This document shows positions 17,241 through 24,256 of a stretch of 64,000 bases of DNA, piece after piece (the first letter of the stretch is position 1; every line of letters begins with the position of its first letter). The position numbers and the translations under genes were made by a program. The notes under the pieces are model-generated. The model worked only from the letters and a program-made list of their open reading frames with translations, searched no databases and was not told where the DNA came from. The DNA comes from Alkalibacter mobilis (lineage in GTDB: Bacteria > Bacillota > Clostridia > Eubacteriales > Alkalibacteraceae): positions 124,001 to 188,000 of the forward strand of contig NZ_JADNRK010000003.1 in the NCBI RefSeq assembly GCF_015594845.1, in the 5' to 3' direction.

Positions 17241-18314
17241 TCATTTAAACAATACAGTAAATTTTCCATACCCTTCCTTTAACAAGTTTTCAAATGGTAT
17301 GAATTTCATGGCTCCACTATTCATACAATATCTCAATCCACCTTCGGATCTGGGTCCGTCTTTAAATACGTGACCCAGATGAGTCTTTCCGACCCGACTC
17401 ACTACCTCGATCCTTTCAGTTAGCATGGAATCGTCCAACCTGTATTCCACTACATCCCACTGGACAGGCTTGGTAAAGCTGGGCCATCCGGAACCTGAGT
17501 CATATTTGTCGTCTGATAAAAACAGCGGCTCTCCAGTGACGATATCCACGTATATACCCTTTTCCTTGTTATCCCAGTACAAATTCTCAAATGCTCGTTC
17601 AGTTCCGCTTCCCTGTGTGATATTGAACTGACTGTCCGTCAACATATTTCTGATTTCCTCTTTGGTGGGAAGAGAGTATTCTTCTTCTCTGACTACAGGT
17701 TTTTCATTTGGTATCTTGCTTAAATTAATATGACAATATCCTCCGGGATTCTTTTCCAGATAATCCTGATGGTATTCCTCAGCCAAAACGTAGTTATTCA
17801 GTGCTTCAATTTCTGTGACAACGGGATCTTCATATTTTTTGCTTATCTCTCCCGTCACCTTTTGTATGACCACCATGTCTTTTGGATCTACAAAATAAAT
17901 CCCGCTGCGATACTGAGTCCCCACGTCGTTTCCCTGTTTGTTGATGCTGGTGGGATCAATAATATCGTAAAAATATCTTGCAAGAGTCTCCAACTCGATT
18001 CTTTCAGGATCGTATACTATGTGAACTGTTTCAGTATGCCCGGTGTTTTTGATGGATCTATAATCTGTGTCGGTACCTTTGCCGTTGGCATAGCCCACAT
18101 CAGTGTATATTACTCCTATTATTCGGTCAAAATATGCCTGTACTCCCCAAAAACATCCTCCTGCAAAATAAATTTCCTTGTACCTGCTGTTTCTGAAATC
18201 AGGCACGATTTTGATGGTATCATCATCTCTTCCCTTGTTAAAAAACAAAAAACCCGACAATATTGCCACTCCCAGCAAAAATATTATTATCACTTTCAAA
18301 TGGTTGTAATCCAT
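17241..18314 (-). CDS. msrAB: Membrane-anchored MsrA-MsrB methionine sulfoxide reductase
   Basis: A fused 357-residue enzyme. An N-terminal hydrophobic helix (about 7-25) acts as uncleaved anchor, then an MsrA domain with the catalytic Cys in AGGCFWG (C54), a linker, and an MsrB domain with SGSGWPSF and the catalytic Cys in RYCMNSGA. The two halves repair S- and R-methionine sulfoxide. The anchor suggests action outside the membrane, so electrons must come from a membrane or extracellular donor; no fused thioredoxin domain is present. The MsrB zinc cysteines are not obvious. The ATG at 18314 follows GGGGAG by 8 nt; an ATG at 18332 lacks such a site. Confidence 0.92.
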   Translation of the reverse strand: MDYNHLKVIIIFLLGVAILSGFLFFNKGRDDDTIKIVPDFRNSRYKEIYFAGGCFWGVQAYFDRIIGVIYTDVGYANGKGTDTDYRSIKNTGHTETVHIVYDPERIELETLARYFYDIIDPTSINKQGNDVGTQYRSGIYFVDPKDMVVIQKVTGEISKKYEDPVVTEIEALNNYVLAEEYHQDYLEKNPGGYCHINLSKIPNEKPVVREEEYSLPTKEEIRNMLTDSQFNITQGSGTERAFENLYWDNKEKGIYVDIVTGEPLFLSDDKYDSGSGWPSFTKPVQWDVVEYRLDDSMLTERIEVVSRVGKTHLGHVFKDGPRSEGGLRYCMNSGAMKFIPFENLLKEGYGKFTVLFK

Positions 18315-18385
18315 CTTGATCTCTCCCCGCATATTTTCGTTTGATCATATTGCTTATATACCCTTTAATTTCTGTTTTAAAAGAC

Positions 18386-18420
18386 ATGAAAAAAGCTATG
18401 TTTTCACATAGCCTTTTCAT
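18386..18420 (-). terminator. Terminator after the NapH-like ferredoxin gene
   Basis: Stem GCTATG/CATAGC with a 6-nt loop and flanking A- and T-runs that extend the pairing. It ends the 4Fe-4S membrane-protein transcript and separates it from msrAB. Confidence 0.8.
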
Positions 18421-18424
18421 GTTC

Positions 18425-19054
18425 TCAATATTTTCCGTAGGATATTGCCTGAGTGGGACAAGCCGTGGTGCAATTTTGGCATTGATGACACAAAGATCTG
18501 TTTATTTGGGCTTTTTTCTTGTCATTATCTACGACTACTGCTGCCGAAGGACAGACTTGCACACATTTAGCGCACCCAACGCATTTATCAACTTTGACTC
18601 TTTTGCTGAACATGGCAAATCTTCCTGTGATACTTTGGATCAAGCCAAATGGACATAGCCCATTGTGAAATCCGCTCTCAGGATATCTGATCGTCACTAT
18701 GACTGCCACTGCCAGTAAAACGAATAAGATCGGCAAATTTTTTCCAAGCATTCTTTTCGATATCAAAACCGCAGCCAGGGACAATACAAGCACTATAACT
18801 GCTCCCGCGGTCGAGTTCATCCATTTAGGAACATCCTTCCTCTGGATTTTCAACTTCCTGGATAATATACCAATTGGAATCATCAGGGTATTCATGGGAC
18901 ACACATAACCGCAAAAGAATCTCCCGAAAAATAATGCTCCTGCTACCGTCAACCCAAATATTGCAAGCCAAATGTTCATTTTCCCTGTTGAAACTATTCC
19001 CACGAACAAAATAAAGAACGCCCATCTGATAATATTTGTTAAAACTTTCCCCAT
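18425..19054 (-). CDS. NapH/RnfC-type membrane 4Fe-4S protein
   Basis: A 209-residue protein with about four membrane helices, a conserved CGYVCP motif after the second, and two C-terminal 4Fe-4S motifs: CVGCAKCVQVCP and CHQCQNCTTACP. This is the arrangement of NapH, NosR and FixG-like proteins that pass electrons between quinol and periplasmic or membrane enzymes. It has its own terminator and is divergent from the Crp/Fnr gene. Its partner is unknown; the nearby anchored MsrAB needs reductant, which makes it one candidate by position only. Confidence 0.8.
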   Translation of the reverse strand: MGKVLTNIIRWAFFILFVGIVSTGKMNIWLAIFGLTVAGALFFGRFFCGYVCPMNTLMIPIGILSRKLKIQRKDVPKWMNSTAGAVIVLVLSLAAVLISKRMLGKNLPILFVLLAVAVIVTIRYPESGFHNGLCPFGLIQSITGRFAMFSKRVKVDKCVGCAKCVQVCPSAAVVVDNDKKKAQINRSLCHQCQNCTTACPTQAISYGKY

Positions 19055-19079
19055 TCTATTTCCTCCCTGCCATAATTGA

Positions 19080-19108
19080 TTGATTTACGATGATTATAAT
19101 CTTATAAT
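19080..19108 (+). promoter_or_regulatory. Promoter of the Crp/Fnr-family gene
   Basis: TTGATT (19080-19085), 17 nt, TATAAT (19103-19108). A second TATAAT at 19095-19100 is poorly spaced. It sits in a 94-bp gap between divergent genes. Confidence 0.6.
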
Positions 19109-19120
19109 TAAAAAAAAGTA

Positions 19121-19134
19121 GTTACTTGTGTAAC
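19121..19134 (+). promoter_or_regulatory. Palindrome just after the crp-like promoter, candidate operator
   Basis: Perfect inverted repeat GTTAC-TTGT-GTAAC located at about +6 to +20 of the promoter above and ending before the GGAGG. The position suits repression, perhaps by the product itself, but the sequence is not the classical Crp or Fnr box. Confidence 0.35.
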
Positions 19135-19148
19135 ACTGGAGGCAGATT

Positions 19149-19784
19149 TTGAATATTAAAATTTTACAAGACGTAAGTTCGGATACAGTGGATGATTTCT
19201 TTGCAAATGGTCTTTGCAGGATCGAGCGTTATGAAAAAAATCGCATTATCCACCTGGAGGGATCAAGGTGCGTTGAACTGGAAATCGTATTGGAAGGTAT
19301 TGTGGCAGTTGAAAGGATCGATCCCTCGGGAAATCTTTTAACGATTGCAGAATTCAGGCATGACGATATGATCGGTGGAAATCTGCTCTTTTCCCGGGAC
19401 TCCATTTATCCCATGACAGTAACATCGAAGGAGGACAGCAAGATATTTGTATTAAAAAAAGATGCTGTCTTTAGACTGTGCTCAACCAATCAGGATTTTT
19501 TGAGAGTTTTTTTGGAATCCATTTCTGAGAACGCTTTTATCCTGGGCGACAAAATCAGACATCATGTAAAAATCCCCTTGCGGGAAAGTCTCAGAAATTA
19601 TATTTTGACTGAATCCAAAAGGCAAATGTCTAAAACCATTATTTTACCTGTCAGCAAGACGACTCTTGCCCAGCTTTTGGGTGTAGCTCGCACAAGCCTC
19701 TCAAGAGAACTGCAGAAAATGAGTAGAAGTGGATTGATCGAATTTGACAGAAATACCATAACATTGAATGAAGATATTTTCTGA
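19149..19784 (+). CDS. Crp/Fnr family transcription regulator
   Basis: A 211-residue regulator with an N-terminal cyclic-nucleotide-binding-like beta-barrel (about 15-120), a dimer helix, and a C-terminal winged HTH (TTLAQLLGVARTSLSREL near 163-182). No N-terminal cysteine cluster for an Fnr-type iron-sulfur centre is present (the Cys residues near 22, 39 and 118 are scattered), so an oxygen-sensing cluster is unlikely; it resembles Clostridial Crp/Fnr members that respond to small molecules or redox. The start is TTG at 19149: GGAGG precedes it by 7 nt and no ATG fits. It lies divergent from the ferredoxin gene, which may be its target. Confidence 0.88.
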   Translation: MNIKILQDVSSDTVDDFFANGLCRIERYEKNRIIHLEGSRCVELEIVLEGIVAVERIDPSGNLLTIAEFRHDDMIGGNLLFSRDSIYPMTVTSKEDSKIFVLKKDAVFRLCSTNQDFLRVFLESISENAFILGDKIRHHVKIPLRESLRNYILTESKRQMSKTIILPVSKTTLAQLLGVARTSLSRELQKMSRSGLIEFDRNTITLNEDIF

Positions 19785-19873
19785 TCCCCTCGGAGCATCC
19801 CGCTTTCCCAAAGTTTTAAATAATTTAAAAATGGGTATACCACAATTAAATATACATTTATGGAGGGATGAAT

Positions 19874-20743
19874 GTGGACAGCAGAATGGTCGAATCTTTT
19901 GACAAAACAAGACTTTACCTTAAGAGCGATCTGCCCAAAAATCCAAAGGCTTTGGTTCTAATAGTTCATGGTCTGTGCGAGCACCAAGGCAGGTACGATT
20001 ACCTTGCAGGTAAACTAAATTTTAAAGATTTTGGGGTTTATCGTTTTGATCACCGTGGTCACGGCAAATCCGAAGGAACTAGAGTATATTACGATGATTA
20101 CACTCAAATTTTTGAAGATGTAAACTCAGTAGTGGATATCATGAAAAACGAACATCAAGAGTTGCCGATTTTCGTAATAGGACACAGCATGGGAGGTTAT
20201 GCCGTATCCTTATTCGGCAGTCACTTCCCTGGAAAAGTCGACGGTTTTGTTCTATCCGGAGCCTTGACCAGAAACAATGCAAAGGCTGGAAGCCAGTTAG
20301 ATCCAGATATGGATCCCAAAGCTTATTTCCCAAATGAATTGGGATCTGGAGTATGCAGTGATCCGAAAGTAATTGAAGCTTATAAACAGGATCCTTTAGT
20401 CGAAAAAGAAATTTCAGCAGGACTTTTTTATTCCCTGTTTGCTGGAGTCGACTGGTTGAAACACAATTCCGACAGATTTAGGGAACCGGTTCTCATTCTT
20501 CATGGTTCCATGGACAGCTTGGTAAGTTACCGCGATTCCATGGAATTTTTCAACGACATAAGCTCTGAAGATAAATCTTTAAAAATTTACTCCAAGTTGT
20601 TCCATGAAATTTTCAACGAATACACTAAAGATGAAGTGATCGGCGATGTGATCTTTTGGTTGGAAAAGCAACTTGATCCTACACATCTTGACATATCTTA
20701 TGGATTGACCGATGACAGCATGATTGCCGATATGGGGATTTAA
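19874..20743 (+). CDS. Alpha/beta hydrolase, monoacylglycerol-lipase-like
   Basis: A serine hydrolase of about 289 residues. An oxyanion-type HGLCEH segment is followed by the nucleophile elbow GHSMGG (Ser near 105), a late Asp in HGSMDSLV and the His in FHEIFNE: the full triad of the monoacylglycerol lipase/lysophospholipase group. No signal peptide, so cytosolic. Start choice: the GGAGG at 19862-19866 is 1 nt from an ATG at 19868 but 7 nt from the GTG at 19874, which is preferred. It ends at a strong terminator facing the reductive-dehalogenase-like gene. Confidence 0.82.
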   Translation: MDSRMVESFDKTRLYLKSDLPKNPKALVLIVHGLCEHQGRYDYLAGKLNFKDFGVYRFDHRGHGKSEGTRVYYDDYTQIFEDVNSVVDIMKNEHQELPIFVIGHSMGGYAVSLFGSHFPGKVDGFVLSGALTRNNAKAGSQLDPDMDPKAYFPNELGSGVCSDPKVIEAYKQDPLVEKEISAGLFYSLFAGVDWLKHNSDRFREPVLILHGSMDSLVSYRDSMEFFNDISSEDKSLKIYSKLFHEIFNEYTKDEVIGDVIFWLEKQLDPTHLDISYGLTDDSMIADMGI

Positions 20744-20749
20744 AAATCA

Positions 20750-20788
20750 AAGAAATTCCGAGTATAGTTTTCATACTCGGAATTTCTT
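20750..20788. terminator. Bidirectional terminator
   Basis: A 16-bp perfect stem (arms 20750-20765 and 20773-20788) with a 7-nt loop, flanked by A- and T-rich ends. It serves both the alpha/beta hydrolase gene (+) and the reductive-dehalogenase-like gene (-). Confidence 0.85.
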
Positions 20789-20791
20789 GCT

Positions 20792-22012
20792 TTACAGACC
20801 TTTTCGTGCCGGTCTTATTACTTCAGGTGTATTTCCCCATGTATCGCTTTTCAGGTAACCGTACTTGATCCTCAAGTGTGTATTGACCTGTAGTTCACAA
20901 CCTGTTTGAGTTTCACATTTTTCACATTCAAAACATTGCATGGACTCAAATCCTTTTGTAAATGGACATACAGCAATGCAATTTGAACAACTGGCACCAT
21001 TGGCCTGCCAAAATCTTAGACATCTTTCAGCATTTATGTACCATTTCTTTGTTCCGGAATTGTTATTCTCACAAACTCCTTCAAACCCGGGTTCTCCGTT
21101 GCTTATGGAACCTGAGGGGCAATGCTGCTCACAAAGATAACAATTTTTGCAAAATTCCGGTATCCCGAAGTCTATCGGTTGGTCGAATTCCAATGGCATG
21201 TCCGTAAGTACCTTGGCCAATCTAATGGCTGGTCCAAATTCCGGGGTGATGAGCAATCCAAGTCTCCCCAACTGCCCTAAACCTGCCTCAATGGCCAGTG
21301 GTATGCTCAAGGCGGTATCATTCATGCACGGTATAGCCTGATAACCCAATCCTCTTATATATTCTGCCAGTGAAACCGCTGCAATTCCCATTCTTGAGTA
21401 CCCAATCGATGCTGCGGTACTTGCCATCACTTCCGGTGAATGATCTATCATTCTGTCGTCCATGGAAAAAGCCATGACTATGGCCTTGTCCACCCTTCTT
21501 GGAATCAAATACGCTTCTTCAGTTTCGTCAGCCTCTCCACCATCAGTAAACTCTATTGATTTAAAAACATCTCGGGTGTACACCCAATCCGGTTTAAGTT
21601 TAGTTATCCCCACTAAATCAGCTCCATACAACACGGCTGCTTTTTTAGTCATGGATGACAATTGGTCCGGTTCTATCTTAACCGGATTTTTAGTCATTTC
21701 TTCAGGTATGAACAGGGGTTTCCATTGTAAAAATTGGAAATTGGGCACACCATACTGCCCAATCAAAAGATTTAATGTATTTGCTCCAAAATCCAGCGCA
21801 TTGTCTTCCTGAAGTCTTCCCTTTTCACCACTGATCATTTTTTTGAGCATATTCTCCATCATTTTCCCCAAGAAAAAATTATGCCCCATTTCACCGGTAT
21901 CCTTGTAACCGACTGTTATAAACGCCTGCCTGGTTACAGGATATCTTTCGTACATATCTTTGTTTATTTCTATTGGATTTTTATGAATTTTCATTTCGCT
22001 TCTCGGAATCAT
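20792..22012 (-). CDS. Reductive-dehalogenase-family (RdhA-like) corrinoid/Fe-S protein, no TAT signal
   Basis: A 406-residue cytosolic protein. RdhA-type features run in order: YERYPVTRQAF near 21, IPCMND near 227, AGLGQLGRLGLLITPEFGP at 243-261, TDMPLEFDQPI near 270-280, then two 4Fe-4S motifs: C288-x2-C291-x2-C294-x3-C298-P and C331-x10-C342-x2-C345-x3-C349-P, with the family Trp (W335) between. A further motif C360-x2-C363-x2-C366-x5-C372 lies beyond. Family members use cob(II)alamin and two clusters to remove halogens; close relatives of QueG. Unlike respiratory RdhA, there is no twin-arginine signal and no rdhB anchor gene, so it is soluble. It has its own promoter, a GGAG 6 nt before the ATG, and a divergent TetR gene. 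Substrate unproven; a non-dehalogenating reductase is possible. Confidence 0.78.
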   Translation of the reverse strand: MIPRSEMKIHKNPIEINKDMYERYPVTRQAFITVGYKDTGEMGHNFFLGKMMENMLKKMISGEKGRLQEDNALDFGANTLNLLIGQYGVPNFQFLQWKPLFIPEEMTKNPVKIEPDQLSSMTKKAAVLYGADLVGITKLKPDWVYTRDVFKSIEFTDGGEADETEEAYLIPRRVDKAIVMAFSMDDRMIDHSPEVMASTAASIGYSRMGIAAVSLAEYIRGLGYQAIPCMNDTALSIPLAIEAGLGQLGRLGLLITPEFGPAIRLAKVLTDMPLEFDQPIDFGIPEFCKNCYLCEQHCPSGSISNGEPGFEGVCENNNSGTKKWYINAERCLRFWQANGASCSNCIAVCPFTKGFESMQCFECEKCETQTGCELQVNTHLRIKYGYLKSDTWGNTPEVIRPARKGL

Positions 22013-22107
22013 AAGTCTCTCCTCTCCGGCTCTTCGCTTCCAGCGGCAATCGAATCACAATAGATCCCAGCAATTAGTTATATCTGTATAAAAACCTTGC
22101 AAAATCA

Positions 22108-22121
22108 TATAAAATTTTATA
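22108..22121. promoter_or_regulatory. 14-bp perfect palindrome in the rdhA-like/tetR gap
   Basis: TATAAAATTTTATA lies 8 nt downstream of the -10 of the minus-strand promoter, where a repressor could block transcription of the rdhA-like gene. AT-rich palindromes also arise by chance in this composition. Confidence 0.3.
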
Positions 22122-22129
22122 CTATATAT

Positions 22130-22159
22130 ATGATATTTTAAAAATATTGTACCTGTCAA
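22130..22159 (-). promoter_or_regulatory. Promoter of the rdhA-like gene
   Basis: Minus strand TTGACA (22154-22159), 18 nt, TATCAT (22130-22135). The -35 is perfect. It leaves a leader of about 110 nt before the ATG at 22012. Confidence 0.6.
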
Positions 22160-22271
22160 TCATTTTATCATTTCATTGCTTCAGTTCCGTTTTCACTTTT
22201 TAAAATTTATTTTTGAATTAGTTACATATATGATAGAATATACTTTGAATCTGAATGAAAGGCGTGACTCT

Positions 22272-22952
22272 ATGAAAAAGATTACAGCCGCGGACAAGAT
22301 ATACAAAACCGCCAAAGCACTGTTTTACGAACGTGGTTATTTCGGAACAACAACAAGGGATATAACTTCCATGTCTAAAACCAATCTTGGCCTTATCAAG
22401 TATTACTACGACAGCAAAAAAGTTTTGGCATTTAAGATGTTGAAGGAAATATTGGATGAGATCATAAAATCTCTTGATAATCATTTAGACGAAAATGCAG
22501 ATCCATTATTGTACGCCATGACCTACACCAATACTTTTTTGAATGTTATTTTCAATGATGATAGAGTAGAGCTTTTTATCGTTGAGGCCTTCTCCGATGA
22601 AATCATGGAAGACTTGGATCAGGCTTTTTTCAAATCTCGAGAATATACTCTCAACACAAAGATTTTAGATCATCATCAATTCGCTCCAGAGTTTGATTCG
22701 CATCTCACCATACAGTTAAATTTCTATACTTATCACAATACCATAAAATCTTTGGGAAGAATGCGCCAGTTGGGGAAACTGAAAATTACTGATGAACAGT
22801 TCAGGTTGTATGTTCTTAAAACCACATACTTCGGTTTGGGCATCAATATCGAAAATGAGGAAGAACGTATGATATCCTCCCTTGAGATCAGCAAGAAGAT
22901 CATGAATGAAAATACGAAGCTCAGCAATCCAAAATCATTGTTTACGAATTAA
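22272..22952 (+). CDS. TetR/AcrR family transcription regulator
   Basis: A 226-residue regulator. The N-terminal HTH (about 5-50) has the family pattern KTAKALFYERGYFGTTTRDI followed by MSKTNLGLIKYYYDSK; the rest is the helical ligand and dimer domain. The start is the ATG at 22272, with AAGG 9 nt upstream; a longer frame back to 22176 would add 32 hydrophobic residues and run through the promoter, so it was rejected. Divergent from the rdhA-like gene across about 260 bp, so regulation of that gene by an inducer is the natural hypothesis. It ends in a strong terminator. Confidence 0.85.
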   Translation: MKKITAADKIYKTAKALFYERGYFGTTTRDITSMSKTNLGLIKYYYDSKKVLAFKMLKEILDEIIKSLDNHLDENADPLLYAMTYTNTFLNVIFNDDRVELFIVEAFSDEIMEDLDQAFFKSREYTLNTKILDHHQFAPEFDSHLTIQLNFYTYHNTIKSLGRMRQLGKLKITDEQFRLYVLKTTYFGLGINIENEEERMISSLEISKKIMNENTKLSNPKSLFTN

Positions 22953-22954
22953 CT

Positions 22955-22994
22955 AATCAGGACCCCGAAAAATTTCGGGATCCTGATTTCTTTT
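22955..22994 (+). terminator. Terminator after the tetR-like gene
   Basis: Stem ATCAGGA(C)CCCGAAA / TTTCGGG(A)TCCTGAT with one C-A mismatch and a 3-nt loop, then TTCTTTT. It starts at the tetR stop codon. It also stands close to the end of prmC on the other strand. Confidence 0.85.
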
Positions 22995-23034
22995 GATGTA
23001 TCTTTCTACAATATGTATATCTGCTTACTATTCA

Positions 23035-23883
23035 TTATTTCAACTGTCCTATGACAACTCTGTCCAAGCCTGACAGATCCTTGATCGTTATTATAGACTT
23101 GAATCCTGCTTTTCCCATGGTTTCCATAACGTCTTTAGATTGCCCACATCCAATTTCAAATATCAAATGACCTTGTTCTTTAAGGAAGCGTGGAGCTTCC
23201 ATTGCGATCTCCCTATAAAAATCGAGGCCGTCATGCCCCCCAAAGAGAGCTTTCCGCGGCTCGTAATTCGCTACATTGGGCTCTAATTCTCCCATTTCTT
23301 TCAAATCTATATATGGTGGATTTGAAACTATGATATCAAATTTCATTTCTTTAAGTCCTTTAAAACAATCGCTTAAAACAAAATCCATTCGATTGGCAAC
23401 ATTGAGTCTGGCTCCGTTGCGTTTTGCAGTTTCCAAAGCTGCTTCATCCACATCAACTGCCGTTACTCTGATTTTGGGTAAATAATTGGCCAGGCTGATC
23501 CCAATTGCTCCGCTTCCCGTTCCCATATCCAACACGGATGCATATTCACCTTTATCTTTCAAGATCTCAATTGCGGTTTCAACCAATATTTCCGTATCAG
23601 GCCTTGGTATCAATACATTTCTATTTACTTCAAACTCCAAACCCATAAACTCTTTTTTACCTATTATATAAGCTATTGGCTCCATTTCGCATCTTCTCGT
23701 TATGTCTTCGAAAAAAGACACTTCGATATCTTTCGAAATTTCCCTGTCATAATGACTTAAGAAATAGCTTCTTTCCTTATTCAATCTTTCAGCCAGTAAA
23801 ATTTCGCTGTCTAACCTGGCTGTCGATATGTTCTTTTCTTTTAAAATTTTTGTTCCTTTGATGAGTAGCTCTTGAATGTTCAT
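23035..23883 (-). CDS. prmC: Release factor glutamine methyltransferase
   Basis: A 282-residue SAM-dependent methyltransferase: an N-terminal helical domain, the SAM motif LDMGTGSGAIGISLA, and the catalytic NPPY in VSNPPYIDL. It methylates the Gln of the GGQ motif in RF1 and RF2, raising termination efficiency. Position after rpmE is common in Bacillota (rpmE-prmC-prfA); here prfA does not follow. Confidence 0.95.
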   Translation of the reverse strand: MNIQELLIKGTKILKEKNISTARLDSEILLAERLNKERSYFLSHYDREISKDIEVSFFEDITRRCEMEPIAYIIGKKEFMGLEFEVNRNVLIPRPDTEILVETAIEILKDKGEYASVLDMGTGSGAIGISLANYLPKIRVTAVDVDEAALETAKRNGARLNVANRMDFVLSDCFKGLKEMKFDIIVSNPPYIDLKEMGELEPNVANYEPRKALFGGHDGLDFYREIAMEAPRFLKEQGHLIFEIGCGQSKDVMETMGKAGFKSIITIKDLSGLDRVVIGQLK

Positions 23884-23924
23884 TTTTATCTCCCGCCTAA
23901 ATTAGCATATCCTCTATTTTGAAT

Positions 23925-23954
23925 ATGAAAAAAATCAGCTGCATGCAGCTGATT
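23925..23954 (-). terminator. Terminator of rpmE
   Basis: Perfect 22-nt palindrome (23933-23954) with an adjoining T-run on the minus strand. The first base pairs of the stem are part of the rpmE stop codon (23953-23955). Read-through would be needed for rpmE to feed prmC. Confidence 0.8.
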
Positions 23955-24168
23955 ATTCTTGTTCTTCGTCTTTAATTCCGTATTTTTTCTTAAATCTATC
24001 CACTCTACCACCTGTGTCAATAAGTTTTTGCTTGCCTGTAAAGAATGGATGACATGCAGAGCAGATCTCTACTTTCAACTCTTCTTTTACAGAACCAGTT
24101 TCAAAAGTATTTCCGCATGCGCATTTCACGATCGATTTATTGTAATTAGGATGAATTCCTTCTTTCAT
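23953..24168 (-). CDS. rpmE: 50S ribosomal protein L31 (zinc-binding form)
   Basis: A 71-residue L31 with the four-cysteine zinc site: two Cys in KCACG and two in [13 protein letters not shown], and the family start MKEGIHPNY. This is the C+ (zinc-binding) paralogue. The ATG at 24168 is used; the upstream GTG at 24177 belongs to the ribosome-binding site. A good promoter lies 45 nt upstream. Confidence 0.97.
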   Translation of the reverse strand: MKEGIHPNYNKSIVKCACGNTFETGSVKEELKVEICSACHPFFTGKQKLIDTGGRVDRFKKKYGIKDEEQE

Positions 24169-24212
24169 CTCATTCACCTCTTTTCCTACTTCTAATAATA
24201 TGCATCTGTTAC

Positions 24213-24240
24213 ATTATATCAGAAAATCATAAAATATCAA
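24213..24240 (-). promoter_or_regulatory. rpmE promoter
   Basis: Minus strand TTGATA (24235-24240), 16 nt, TATAAT (24213-24218). Confidence 0.65.
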
Positions 24241-24256
24241 CTACTTTTTTATAAAA

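Noticed and set aside
20792-22012. Epoxyqueuosine reductase (QueG) as an alternative call
   Set aside because: QueG shares the fold and two ferredoxin motifs, but here the segments with W335, TDMPLEFD and the spacing in the second motif match reductive dehalogenases better.
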